From contig NZ_JAJQPD010000005.1 in the NCBI RefSeq assembly GCF_021228295.1, forward strand, positions 62,001-126,000: a stretch of 64,000 nucleotides of DNA, in the 5' to 3' direction. The stretch comes from Agromyces humatus. Its GTDB lineage: Bacteria > Actinomycetota > Actinomycetes > Actinomycetales > Microbacteriaceae. The notes beneath the pieces are model-generated. The model had not been told where the DNA came from. It saw only the letters and a list, made by a program, of their open reading frames with translations, and made no database searches. Position numbers and translations under genes: made by a program. This document shows positions 15,882 to 25,042 of this stretch, in pieces (within the stretch, counting starts at the first letter, position 1; every line of letters begins with the position of its first letter).

Positions 15882-18800
15882 GTGAGCCAAACGCCCAGCA
15901 CGACGAACCATCCGGCGACCGACGGCCCCCTCGCCGACGGGCTCCTCTCGCTCGGCCGCTTCCTTCGCCCCGGCGAGGTGTCGCCCGACCTGCGCGCGGT
16001 CTTCCTCGAGGGCGGTCGCCAGGGCGACGTCTTCTACCGCGACCGCTGGTCGCACGACAAGGTGGTGCGCTCCACGCACGGCGTGAACTGCACGGGCTCG
16101 TGCTCGTGGAAGGTCTACGTGAAGGACGGCATCATCACGTGGGAGACGCAGGAGACCGACTATCCGTCGGTCGGCGCCGACTCCCCCGAGTACGAGCCGC
16201 GCGGCTGCCCCCGCGGTGCCGCGTTCAGCTGGTACACGTACTCGCCGACGCGCGTGCGCTACCCGTACATCCGCGGCACGCTGCTCGGCCTCTACCGCGA
16301 CGCGAAGGCGCGCACCGGCGGCGACCCCGTGGTCGCGTGGGAGGCGCTCATGGCCGACCCCGAGGCGTCGCGGGCCTACAAGCGCGCCCGCGGCAAGGGC
16401 GGACTCGTGCGCGCCACGTGGGACGAAGCCCTCGAGATCGTCGCGGCCGCGCACGTGCACACGATCAAGAAGTACGGGCCCGACCGGGTCGCGGGCTTCT
16501 CGCCGATCCCCGCGATGTCGATGGTCTCGCACGGGGCCGGCGCACGGTTCATCAATCTCATCGGCGGCACGATGCAGTCGTTCTACGACTGGTACGCCGA
16601 CCTGCCCGTCGCGAGCCCGCAGGTCTTCGGCGACCAGACCGACGTGCCCGAGTCGGCCGACTGGTGGAACTCGAGCTACCTCATGATGTGGGGCTCGAAC
16701 GTTCCGGTGACCCGCACGCCCGACGCGCACTTCATGACCGAGGCGCGCTACCGCGGCCAGAAGGTCGTCACCGTCTCGCCCGACTACGCCGACAACACCA
16801 AGTTCGCCGACGAGTGGCTGGCCCCGCACCCCGGCACCGACGGCGCGCTGGCCATGTCGATGGGCCACGTCATTCTGCGCGAGTTCCTCGTCGAGCGGCG
16901 CACGCCGCGCTTCGCGGAGTACCTGAAGACCTATTCGGATGCCCCGTACCTGATCACCCTCGAATCGCGCGGCGACGCGTGGGTGCCGGGCAAGTTCGTC
17001 ACCGCCGCCGATCTCGGCGGCTTCACCGCGCGGGCTCCCAACGCGGCGTTCAAGACGGTCGTGCTCAACGCGATGAGCCAGCCGGTCGTGCCCAACGGCT
17101 CGCTCGGGCACCGCTTCGGCGCCGACGACGAGGGCGCCTGGAACCTCGACCTCGGCGACATCGATCCGCTGCTGTCGATCGCCGACGCGGAGGTGTGGCA
17201 CGGGGCATCCGTCGCCGTCGACCTGCCGCGATTCGACACGGCGCCCGAACCCGGCGCCGAGCACGAGGGCGGCGCCGGCGTGGTGCGCCGCGGCGTGCCG
17301 GTCGCCACGGTCGGCGAGCACACCGTCACCACCGTGTTCGACCTGCTGCTCGCGCAGTACGGCGTCGGCCGCGACGGGCTGCCCGGCACCTGGCCGACGG
17401 GCTACGACGACGCGTCGACGCCCGGCACCCCGGCCTGGCAGGAGGAGATCACGGGGGTTCCCGCCGAGAAGGCCGAACGCATCGGCCGCGAGTTCGCCGA
17501 CAACGCCGAGCGGTCGGGGGGCCGCTCGATGATCCTGATGGGGGCGGGCACGAACCACTGGTTCCACTCCGACACCATCTACCGCACGTTCCTCGCGCTC
17601 ACGACGATGACCGGGTGCCAGGGCGTGAACGGCGGCGGCTGGGCGCATTACGTGGGTCAGGAGAAGGTGCGGCCGGTCACCGGCTACACGCAGTACGGCA
17701 CCGCCTCCGACTGGTCACGACCGGGCCGGTCGATGATCGGCACCGCGTTCTGGTACCTCGCCACCGACCAGTGGCGCTACGACGGGCTGCCGGCCGATCA
17801 GCTCGCGTCGCCGCTCGCGAAGGGTCTGTTCGAGGGCCGCACGACGGCCGACTGCCTCGTCGATTCGGCCAAGCGCGGATGGATGCCGAGCTACCCGACG
17901 TTCGACCGCAACCCGCTCGACCTCGCCGACGACGCGAAGGCGTCGGGAAGGGAACCGGCGGCCTACGTCGTCGACAGTCTCACCGACGGGTCGCTGAAGT
18001 ACGCCTGCGAAGACCCCGACTCGCCCGGGAACTTCCCGCGGGTGCTGAATGTGTGGCGCGCGAACATCCTCGGCTCCTCGGGCAAGGGCAACGAGTACTT
18101 CCTGAAGCACCTGCTCGGCACCGACTCCGCGGTGCGCGCCGCCGAGGCGAGCCCCGACCGCAGGCCGAAGACGATCGCGTGGCACGACGAAGCTCCCGAG
18201 GGCAAGCTCGACCTGCTCGTCACGGCCGACTTCCGCATGACGTCGACGACGCTGTTCTCCGACGTGGTGCTGCCGGCGGCCACCTGGTACGAGAAGCACG
18301 ACCTGTCGTCGACCGACATGCACCCGTTCGTGCACTCGTTCAACCCGGCGATCGCCCCGCCGTGGCAGACGAAGACCGACTTCGAACTGTTCCAGCTGCT
18401 CGCCAAGCGCCTCTCCGAGCTCGCCGTCGACCACCTCGGCACCCGCACCGACCTCGTCGCGGCGCCGCTCATGCACGACACCCCCGACGCGATGGCCACG
18501 CCGCACGGCACGGTCGTCGACGGCGCCCCGCTCGTGCCCGGCGTGACGATGCCGAAGCTCATCGCGGTCGAGCGCGACTACACGGCCATCGCCGACAAGA
18601 TGGCCACGCTCGGGCCGCTCGCCACCAAGCTCGGCATGGTCACGAAGGGCGTCGTGTTCGACCCGACGCCCGAGGTCGAACACCTGAAGCGGGTCAACGG
18701 GGTGGCCACGAGCGGGGCCGGGGCCGGACATCCGCTGCTCGACACCGACATCAAGGTCTGCGAGGCGATCCTCGCGCTCTCGGGCACCACGAACGGACGG

Positions 18801-19637
18801 CTCTCGGTGCAGGGCTTCGAGCAGCTCGAGAAACGCACCGGCCAGAAGCTCGCCCATCTCGCACGCGACCACGAGGGGTCGCGCATCACCTTCGCCGACA
18901 CGCAGGCCCGACCGGTGTCGGTGATCACGAGCCCCGAGTGGTCGGGATCCGAGCACGGCGGGCGCCGCTACACCGCCTTCGCCATCAACGTCGAGCACCT
19001 GAAGCCGTGGCACACGCTCACCGGGCGACAGCACTTCTTCCTCGACCACGACTGGATGAGCGAGCTCGGCGAGAACCTGCCCATCTACCGGCCGCCGCTC
19101 GACCTCGCCCGGCTCTTCGACGACTCGCCCCCGGTCGGGTCGACCGCGCCGAGCGGCGACCCCGCTGCATCGGGCCACGCCGAGGTCGCCGTGCGCTACC
19201 TCACCCCGCACTCGAAGTGGTCGATCCACTCGGAGTATCAGGACAACCTGTTCATGCTCTCGCTCTCGCGCGGCGGGCCGACCATCTGGATGAGCCCGCA
19301 GGATGCCGCGAAGATCGGCGTGCGCGACAACGAGTGGATCGAGTCGTACAACCGCAACGGCGTCGTCGTCGCCCGCGCGATCGTCTCGCACCGCATGCCC
19401 GAGGGCACGGTGTACATGTACCACGCCAAGGACCGCACCGTCGACGTGCCGCGCACCGAGACGAGCGGCCTGCGCGGCGGCATCCACAACTCGCTCACCC
19501 GTGTGCTCCTGAAACCCAGCCACCTCATCGGCGGCTACGCCCAGCTCTCGTTCGCCTTCAACTACCTGGGGCCGACCGGCAACCAGAGAGACGAGGTCAC
19601 CGTGATCCGCCGCCGCAGCCAGGAGGTCGAGTACTGA
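15882..19637 (+). CDS. narG: Respiratory nitrate reductase alpha subunit
   Basis: Catalytic subunit of 1251 aa carrying bis-MGD and one [4Fe-4S] cluster; it reduces nitrate to nitrite on the cytoplasmic side. The FS0 cluster ligands appear as HGVNCTGSCSWKVYVKDG plus RGCPRGAAFSWY; the Mo-site segment SSYLMMWGSNVPVTRTPDAHF and the C-terminal molydopterin-dinucleotide domain are present. Length matches NarG (about 1230-1250). The GTG at 15882 is chosen because GGGAGG lies 5 bases upstream; an ATG at 15814 lacks such a site. The stop overlaps narH. Confidence 0.97.
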   Translation: MSQTPSTTNHPATDGPLADGLLSLGRFLRPGEVSPDLRAVFLEGGRQGDVFYRDRWSHDKVVRSTHGVNCTGSCSWKVYVKDGIITWETQETDYPSVGADSPEYEPRGCPRGAAFSWYTYSPTRVRYPYIRGTLLGLYRDAKARTGGDPVVAWEALMADPEASRAYKRARGKGGLVRATWDEALEIVAAAHVHTIKKYGPDRVAGFSPIPAMSMVSHGAGARFINLIGGTMQSFYDWYADLPVASPQVFGDQTDVPESADWWNSSYLMMWGSNVPVTRTPDAHFMTEARYRGQKVVTVSPDYADNTKFADEWLAPHPGTDGALAMSMGHVILREFLVERRTPRFAEYLKTYSDAPYLITLESRGDAWVPGKFVTAADLGGFTARAPNAAFKTVVLNAMSQPVVPNGSLGHRFGADDEGAWNLDLGDIDPLLSIADAEVWHGASVAVDLPRFDTAPEPGAEHEGGAGVVRRGVPVATVGEHTVTTVFDLLLAQYGVGRDGLPGTWPTGYDDASTPGTPAWQEEITGVPAEKAERIGREFADNAERSGGRSMILMGAGTNHWFHSDTIYRTFLALTTMTGCQGVNGGGWAHYVGQEKVRPVTGYTQYGTASDWSRPGRSMIGTAFWYLATDQWRYDGLPADQLASPLAKGLFEGRTTADCLVDSAKRGWMPSYPTFDRNPLDLADDAKASGREPAAYVVDSLTDGSLKYACEDPDSPGNFPRVLNVWRANILGSSGKGNEYFLKHLLGTDSAVRAAEASPDRRPKTIAWHDEAPEGKLDLLVTADFRMTSTTLFSDVVLPAATWYEKHDLSSTDMHPFVHSFNPAIAPPWQTKTDFELFQLLAKRLSELAVDHLGTRTDLVAAPLMHDTPDAMATPHGTVVDGAPLVPGVTMPKLIAVERDYTAIADKMATLGPLATKLGMVTKGVVFDPTPEVEHLKRVNGVATSGAGAGHPLLDTDIKVCEAILALSGTTNGRLSVQGFEQLEKRTGQKLAHLARDHEGSRITFADTQARPVSVITSPEWSGSEHGGRRYTAFAINVEHLKPWHTLTGRQHFFLDHDWMSELGENLPIYRPPLDLARLFDDSPPVGSTAPSGDPAASGHAEVAVRYLTPHSKWSIHSEYQDNLFMLSLSRGGPTIWMSPQDAAKIGVRDNEWIESYNRNGVVVARAIVSHRMPEGTVYMYHAKDRTVDVPRTETSGLRGGIHNSLTRVLLKPSHLIGGYAQLSFAFNYLGPTGNQRDEVTVIRRRSQEVEY

Positions 19638-21274
19638 TGAAGGTCATGGCCCAGATGTCGATGGTGATGAACCTCGACAAGTGCATCGGCTGCCACACCT
19701 GCAGCGTCACGTGCAAGCAGGCGTGGACGAACCGCTCGGGCGTCGAGTACGTGTGGTTCAACAACGTCGAGACCCGGCCCGGCGTCGGCTACCCGCGCGG
19801 CCACGAAGACCAGGAGAAGTGGGGCGGCGGCTGGGTGCGCACGAAGGGCGGTCGCCTGAAGCTGCGCAGCGGCGGGCGCCTGAAGAAGCTCGCGACGATC
19901 TTCTCGAATCCCAAGCTGCCCTCGATCCACGACTACTACGAACCGTGGACGTACGACTACGACATGCTGCTGAACGCCCCCGCCGGCGAGCACACGCCCG
20001 TCGCGAAGCCGAAGAGCCTGCTCACCGGCGAGGACATGAAGATCTCGTGGTCGGCCAACTGGGACGACAACCTGGGCGGGTCGCGCGAGACGATGCAGGA
20101 CGACCCGATCCTCAAGCACATGAGCGAGCACGTCGCCGCCGAGTTCGAAGACACGTTCATGTTCTACCTGCCGCGCATCTGCGAACACTGCCTCAACCCG
20201 TCGTGCGTTGCCTCGTGCCCGTCGGGCGCCATGTACAAGCGGGTCGAAGACGGCATCGTGCTCGTCGATCAGGACGCGTGCCGCGGCTGGCGCATGTGCG
20301 TGAGCGGATGTCCCTACAAGAAGGTCTACTTCAACCACAAGACCGGCAAGGCCGAGAAGTGCACGCTCTGCTACCCGCGTCTCGAGGTCGGCCTGCCCAC
20401 GGTGTGCTCCGAGACGTGCGTCGGCCGGCTGCGCTACCTCGGCCTCGTGCTCTACGACGCCGACAGGGTCGCGGCCGCCGCGACGATCGAAGACGAGACG
20501 AAGCTGCTCGACGCGCAGCGCTCGGTGTTCCTCGACCCGCACGACCCGGCGGTCGTCGAGGCGGCTCGCGACGCGGGCATCGCCGAAGACTGGATCGACG
20601 CCGCGCGGCGCAGCCCCATCTGGAAGCTCATCAACGACTACAAGGTGGCGCTGCCGCTGCACCCCGAGTACCGCACCATGCCGATGGTCTGGTACATCCC
20701 GCCGCTCTCGCCCGTGGTCGACGTGGTGGCCGACTCCGGCGCCGACGGCGAGGATGCGCGCACCCTGTTCGCGGCGATCGACCGGCTCCGCATTCCCATG
20801 GAGTATCTCGCCGGACTGTTCACCGCCGGCGACGTGCCGGCGGTCGCCGGTTCGCTGCGCAAGCTCGCGGCGATGCGGTCGCACATGCGCAACATCAACC
20901 TCGGCGAGGAACAGGACCCGTCGATCGCCGCCTCGGTCGAGATGACGGGGACCGAGATCGAGGAGATGTACCGCCTGCTGGCGATCGCGAAGTACGAGGA
21001 GCGCTACGTGATCCCCACCGCCCACACCGAAGAGGCGCGCGAGCTCGAGGAGCTCGCCTGCTCACTCGACTATGACGGCGGACCGGGCATGGGCGGGGCC
21101 GGCCCGTTCGGCTCGTCCAGCGGGCAGCAGGTGCCCGTCGCCGTCGAGAACTTCCACGCCCTGAAGAACCGCCAGACCGCCGACCGGCCGTCGACGCCCG
21201 GCCGCGTCAACCTGCTCAACTGGGACGGCAACGGAAGCCCCGACGGGCTGTTCCCGCCGAAGGAGGACGGCTGA
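19637..21274 (+). CDS. narH: Respiratory nitrate reductase beta subunit
   Basis: Electron-transfer subunit of 545 aa with four Fe-S clusters linking NarI hemes to NarG. Cys groups are CIGCHTCSVTCKQ near the N-terminus, CEHCLNPSCVASCPSG, CRGWRMCVSGCP and CTLCYPR. The Trp in CRGWRMC replaces a Cys, as expected for the [3Fe-4S] center of NarH. The C-terminal domain includes MPMVWYIPPLSPV and SHMRNINLG. AGGAGG ends about 10 bases before the ATG, which overlaps the narG stop. Confidence 0.97.
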   Translation: MKVMAQMSMVMNLDKCIGCHTCSVTCKQAWTNRSGVEYVWFNNVETRPGVGYPRGHEDQEKWGGGWVRTKGGRLKLRSGGRLKKLATIFSNPKLPSIHDYYEPWTYDYDMLLNAPAGEHTPVAKPKSLLTGEDMKISWSANWDDNLGGSRETMQDDPILKHMSEHVAAEFEDTFMFYLPRICEHCLNPSCVASCPSGAMYKRVEDGIVLVDQDACRGWRMCVSGCPYKKVYFNHKTGKAEKCTLCYPRLEVGLPTVCSETCVGRLRYLGLVLYDADRVAAAATIEDETKLLDAQRSVFLDPHDPAVVEAARDAGIAEDWIDAARRSPIWKLINDYKVALPLHPEYRTMPMVWYIPPLSPVVDVVADSGADGEDARTLFAAIDRLRIPMEYLAGLFTAGDVPAVAGSLRKLAAMRSHMRNINLGEEQDPSIAASVEMTGTEIEEMYRLLAIAKYEERYVIPTAHTEEARELEELACSLDYDGGPGMGGAGPFGSSSGQQVPVAVENFHALKNRQTADRPSTPGRVNLLNWDGNGSPDGLFPPKEDG

Positions 21275-21987
21275 TGCGACTTCCGCTGCAGATCCGGCTG
21301 AACCGGATGCCCCGGCCGACCGGGTCGCTCACGCTCTCGCGCGACCAGCGCCGGATCGCGCACATGGCGGCATCGCTGCTGCTCGAGTACCCGGGTGCCG
21401 GGTTCGCGACGCGGATGCCCCTGATCGAGTCATCCGTCGCCGGGCTCCCCGGGCCGATCGCCGCCGACTTCCGGCGATTCCTCGACCACGCCCGCGCGCG
21501 TTCGTCGACGGCGCTCGAACAGGAGTACGTGGCGACGTTCGACCTCAAGCGCAAGTGCTGCCTGTACCTGAGCTACTACGCCGCGGGCGACACCCGCCGC
21601 CGCGGCACCGCGCTCGTCACCTTCCTCGAGGCCTACCGCGCCGCCGGGTGGGAGTTCGACGCCGACGAGCTGCCCGACTTCCTTCCCGCGGTGCTGGAAT
21701 TCTCGGCGCGCAGCGACTCCCCCATCGCGGCCGAGCTCATCGCGGCCCACCGCGAGGGCCTCGAAGTGCTGCGCGCCGCACTCGACCGCATCGACAGCCC
21801 CTACGCCGCGGTGGTGACCGCCGTATGCCGCTCGCTCCCCGAGATCGACGAGGCGACCCGCGAGCGCTATCTCTCACTCGTGAACGAGGGGCCGCCGACC
21901 GAGACGGTCGGGCTCACGTTCATCGGCAACCTGGCCCCGTACTCGCCGACCGGGGTGACTCGGACTCACGAGGAGGTTCGGCCATGA
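21274..21987 (+). CDS. narJ: Nitrate reductase assembly chaperone
   Basis: Cytoplasmic chaperone of 237 aa that guides cofactor insertion into NarG and membrane attachment of NarGH. The TorD/NarJ helical-bundle pattern is visible: MAASLLLEYPGAGF, the EYVATFDLKRKCCLYLSYYAAGDTRRRG block specific to NarJ, and DELPDFLPAVLEF. It overlaps narH by one base and narI by four. Confidence 0.93.
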   Translation: MRLPLQIRLNRMPRPTGSLTLSRDQRRIAHMAASLLLEYPGAGFATRMPLIESSVAGLPGPIAADFRRFLDHARARSSTALEQEYVATFDLKRKCCLYLSYYAAGDTRRRGTALVTFLEAYRAAGWEFDADELPDFLPAVLEFSARSDSPIAAELIAAHREGLEVLRAALDRIDSPYAAVVTAVCRSLPEIDEATRERYLSLVNEGPPTETVGLTFIGNLAPYSPTGVTRTHEEVRP

Positions 21988-22748
21988 ACGGCGACGCGAT
22001 CACGATCCTGCTCTGGGTCGCCCTGCCATATGCGGCGTTCGCGACCTTCGTCGTCGGGCACGTCTGGCGCTATCGCTACGACAAGTTCGGCTGGACCACG
22101 CGTTCGAGCCAGGTGTACGAGAACCGGCTGCTGCGGTGGGGCTCGCCGATGTTCCACCTCGGCATCCTGTTCGTGATCGCCGGCCACTTCGTCGGCCTCA
22201 TCATTCCTCGGGAGTGGCTGTACGCGATCGGAATCTCCGAGGAGATCTACCACATCGGCGCGACCGTGCTCGGCATGGCGGCCGCGGTGCTCACCATCGC
22301 GGGACTCGCGATCCTCATCTACCGGCGCCGCACGGTGGGCCCCGTGTTCCTCGCGACCACGGTCATGGACAAGGTCATGTACGTGTTCCTCGGCGCCACG
22401 ATCGCGTTCGGCACCGCGGCGACCGTGATGTACCAGGTCTTCGGGCCCGGCTACGAGTATCGGGGCACGATCGGCCCCTGGTTCCGCAGCCTGATCGGCC
22501 TGCAGCCCCAGCCCGAGCTGATGGTCGACGCGCCGCTCGCATTCCAGCTGCACGTGCTCACGGCGACCCTGCTGTTCGCGCTCTGGCCCTTCACCCGGCT
22601 CGTGCACGTGTTCTCGGCGCCGATCGGCTACCTGTTCCGGCCGTACATCGTCTACCGGTCGCGCGACGATCAGCGCTCGAACCGCAAGCCGCGCCGCGGG
22701 TGGGAGCCGATCACGCAGCCCGACCCGAAGAAGCTCACGAAGCTCTGA
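21984..22748 (+). CDS. narI: Respiratory nitrate reductase gamma subunit (cytochrome b)
   Basis: Five-helix membrane cytochrome of 254 aa that oxidises menaquinol and passes electrons through two b-hemes to NarH. Heme-ligand His residues lie in VGHVWRYRYDKFGW, FHLGILFVIAGHFVG and the late helix FQLHVLTATLLFALWPFTRLVHVFSAP (seen in two parts). AGGAGG lies 7 bases before the ATG. The last 14 bases overlap the 3' end of the convergent PAP2 gene. Confidence 0.95.
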   Translation: MNGDAITILLWVALPYAAFATFVVGHVWRYRYDKFGWTTRSSQVYENRLLRWGSPMFHLGILFVIAGHFVGLIIPREWLYAIGISEEIYHIGATVLGMAAAVLTIAGLAILIYRRRTVGPVFLATTVMDKVMYVFLGATIAFGTAATVMYQVFGPGYEYRGTIGPWFRSLIGLQPQPELMVDAPLAFQLHVLTATLLFALWPFTRLVHVFSAPIGYLFRPYIVYRSRDDQRSNRKPRRGWEPITQPDPKKLTKL

Positions 22749-23436
22749 GGGTGGGCCCATCGCGTGCCGAGACGCGTTCGAGTCGTGCGAGCCGCTCGCC
22801 TTCGAGCGGCTTCGAGAACGCCGCCCACAGCACCAGCGCGACCCCCGCGCCGACCAGCATGCCGCCGACCGTGTCGCTGAGCCAGTGCGCGCCGAGGTAC
22901 ATCCTGCTGAGCGCCATCAGCACCGCGTAGACCGCACCGAGCACCCACACCCACACGTGCGGGAAGATCACGCCGAACGCCACCGCGATCGTCGCCGCAT
23001 TGGCCGCGTGGCCGGACGGGAACGAGCCGAAGTCCGACGCGACGATCATGTCTTCGGGGCGGCCCCGGTCGAAGGTGTTCTTCAACAGCTGGACGACGCC
23101 CGCACTCGCGGCCGACCCCACGATGAAATAACCCGCGGCCCACGGCAGGCGCAGGATGAGCAGCACGACGGCGGTGGTCACCGGCACCGCGAACACCGCG
23201 AACCGCCCGCCGCCGATGAAGTTCAGGAAATACGCCGACACGTCGCCGACGGGCCCGCGCACGCTCACCATCGCGGCGGCCCACCACTCGTCGGCCGCGA
23301 CGACGATGCCGGCCGAACCGAACGTGATCGCGAGGCCGAGGAGCACTGCGGCCACGAGTGCCGCGCCGCCGATCGCGAGCGGCATCCGCCACTCGTGTCG
23401 TCGATAGCGCGCCGCACGGTCGTCGCGTTCGGTCAT
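22735..23436 (-). CDS. PAP2 superfamily phosphatase
   Basis: Membrane phosphatase of 233 aa. All three PAP2 motifs are intact: KNTFDRGRP, FPSGH and SRMYLGAHWLSD, giving the His/Asp/Arg active site on the outer face. Five to six hydrophobic helices surround them. Substrates may be lipid phosphates such as undecaprenyl or phosphatidylglycerol phosphate, which the sequence cannot decide. Its 3' end overlaps narI by 14 bases, tail to tail. TAGCGT lies 6 bases before the ATG. Confidence 0.9.
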   Translation of the reverse strand: MTERDDRAARYRRHEWRMPLAIGGAALVAAVLLGLAITFGSAGIVVAADEWWAAAMVSVRGPVGDVSAYFLNFIGGGRFAVFAVPVTTAVVLLILRLPWAAGYFIVGSAASAGVVQLLKNTFDRGRPEDMIVASDFGSFPSGHAANAATIAVAFGVIFPHVWVWVLGAVYAVLMALSRMYLGAHWLSDTVGGMLVGAGVALVLWAAFSKPLEGERLARLERVSARDGPTLRAS

Positions 23437-23442
23437 GCCTTC

Positions 23443-23448
23443 ACGCTA
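23443..23448 (-). promoter_or_regulatory. -10 element of the PAP2 gene, leaderless arrangement
   Basis: TAGCGT on the minus strand followed by GAAGGC and the ATG at 23436. Confidence 0.5.
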
Positions 23449-23529
23449 GCGGCGCGAGCACCCGAAACACGTGAACGAACGGCCTGAACGGATGCCCCGG
23501 CACGCGGCCGGGCCATCCGATCGCGGTAT

Positions 23530-24816
23530 TCAGTCGCTGAGCGCGGGAACCGATCGCGGCCGCACCAGCGCCCACAGCGCCACGATCGCGACCAGTGCGG
23601 CGAGGGCCATGACGAACGCCATCGGCGCGGCGCTGCCGACGCCCATGAGTCCGATGAGCGGCGAGATGGCGCCGGCGAGGCCGAAGTTCAGCGCGCCGAG
23701 CAGCGACGCGGCAGTACCGGCCTCGGCGCCGTGGTGCGCGAGGGCGAGCACCTGCACGGCGGGGAACGCGAAGCCGCACGCGAGGATGAAGAACCAGAGC
23801 GGGATCAGCGTGCCCCAGAGCCCCGCGCCGGACAGGTCGAGCAGAATGATGGCGCCCGCCAGCACGAACTGCGCGACGGTCGTGCCGGCGAGGATCCACT
23901 GCGGCGGCACCGGCCCGCGCATCAGTCGCGAACTCGTCTGCACGCCGATGATGACCCCGACCGAGTTCACGCCGAAGAGGATGCCGTACTCCTGCGCACT
24001 GAAACCGTAGACGTCCTGGAATAGGAAGGACGACGTCGAGAGATAGCCGAAGAGGCCGGTGAACGTCATGCCGCCGATGAGTGCGGCTCCGAGGTAGATG
24101 CGGTCGCGGAAGAGCACCGCATAGCGCTGGCGCAGCGTCGAGTGACCGGCGACGTGCCGACGCGAGGCGGGCAGGGTCTCGACGATGAAGAACGCCACGC
24201 ACAGCACGACGGCCGCTCCGTAGACCGCGAGGACGACGAAGATGCCGCGCCAGTCCATGACGGCGAGCAGCTGCGAACCGATCACCGGGGCGAGCACGGG
24301 CGCGAGCCCGTTGACGAGCGCGAGGCGCGAGAGCATGCGCACGAGCGGCTTGCCGCCGAACAGGTCGCGCACCATCGCCATGGCCACGACACCGCCCGCG
24401 GCGGCGCCGAAGCCCTGCAGCAGGCGGAACACGCTGAGCCACACGATGTCGGGGGCGAGCGCGGCCGCGACCGATGCCGCGATGTGCAGCGCCGTCGCGA
24501 GGATGAGCGGCAGCCGCCGGCCGACCTTGTCGCTCCACGGGCCGACGATGAGCTGGCCGAGTCCGAACCCGATCATGGTGCCCGTGAGCGTGAGCTGCAC
24601 GGCCGTCGCCGTGACGCCCAGCTCGGCCTGCATGACCGGGAACGCCGGCAGGTAGAGGTCGATCGTGAACGGGCCGAGCGCGGTGAGTGCGCCGAGCACG
24701 AGCACGTAGACGAGCCGTTGCCTGCTCGTGAGCAGCTCGCCGGGGTGCGCCGACACCGTGGGGGTCGATCTGGTGTCGTCGGGTCGTACGATCGGGATGG
24801 AGCTGGTGACGGACAT
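23530..24816 (-). CDS. Bcr/CflA-type MFS multidrug exporter
   Basis: Twelve-helix drug/proton antiporter of 428 aa. The DHA1 Bcr/CflA features are LGALTALGPFTIDLYLPAFPVM in helix 1, the loop motif GPWSDKVGRRLPL and the helix-5 region VNGLAPVLAPVIGSQLL. The ATG at 24816 is chosen for the compact N-terminus and an AGGA 6-9 bases upstream; in-frame upstream codons extend much further but read as non-coding. Its promoter region holds a perfect 14-bp palindrome, which suggests a local repressor not encoded nearby. The export substrate is unknown. Confidence 0.87.
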   Translation of the reverse strand: MSVTSSIPIVRPDDTRSTPTVSAHPGELLTSRQRLVYVLVLGALTALGPFTIDLYLPAFPVMQAELGVTATAVQLTLTGTMIGFGLGQLIVGPWSDKVGRRLPLILATALHIAASVAAALAPDIVWLSVFRLLQGFGAAAGGVVAMAMVRDLFGGKPLVRMLSRLALVNGLAPVLAPVIGSQLLAVMDWRGIFVVLAVYGAAVVLCVAFFIVETLPASRRHVAGHSTLRQRYAVLFRDRIYLGAALIGGMTFTGLFGYLSTSSFLFQDVYGFSAQEYGILFGVNSVGVIIGVQTSSRLMRGPVPPQWILAGTTVAQFVLAGAIILLDLSGAGLWGTLIPLWFFILACGFAFPAVQVLALAHHGAEAGTAASLLGALNFGLAGAISPLIGLMGVGSAAPMAFVMALAALVAIVALWALVRPRSVPALSD

Positions 24817-24930
24817 GCGCGTTCCTGATGGAGGTCTGGTGATCGGGACGCGCATCGTCGGGCGCCGGGAGTGCGGGGTACGGCGCCGACGGGGCGCCGT
24901 CGTCGTCGACACGATCACCGCCAGGCGGCC

Positions 24931-24944
24931 TCGAATCGATTCGA
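24931..24944. promoter_or_regulatory. Perfect palindrome in the exporter promoter region
   Basis: TCGAATCGATTCGA, a perfect 14-bp palindrome, lies just downstream of a minus-strand -10 candidate (TAGAGT, complement of 24954-24959). That position suits an operator controlling the Bcr/CflA exporter. The long leader (about 130 bases) between it and the start at 24816 is unexplained. Confidence 0.45.
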
Positions 24945-25030
24945 CGAGGTTCCACTCTACCGTGTGCGACCGCTGCTGCGCGACAGGGGCCGACGAGCGA
25001 CCGGCCGGCTCAGCAGCGTCGCGGCGCGGA

Positions 25031-25036
25031 TAGGCT
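25031..25036 (+). promoter_or_regulatory. -10 element of the acetyltransferase gene, leaderless arrangement
   Basis: TAGGCT followed by GGGGTG and the ATG at 25043. It favours the ATG over the adjacent in-frame GTG at 25040. Confidence 0.5.
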
Positions 25037-25042
25037 GGGGTG

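Noticed and set aside
16100..19636. Open frame continuing upstream of narH through narG
   Set aside because: It is the +1 shadow of narG; only the part from the ATG at 19637 has protein features and a ribosome-binding site.
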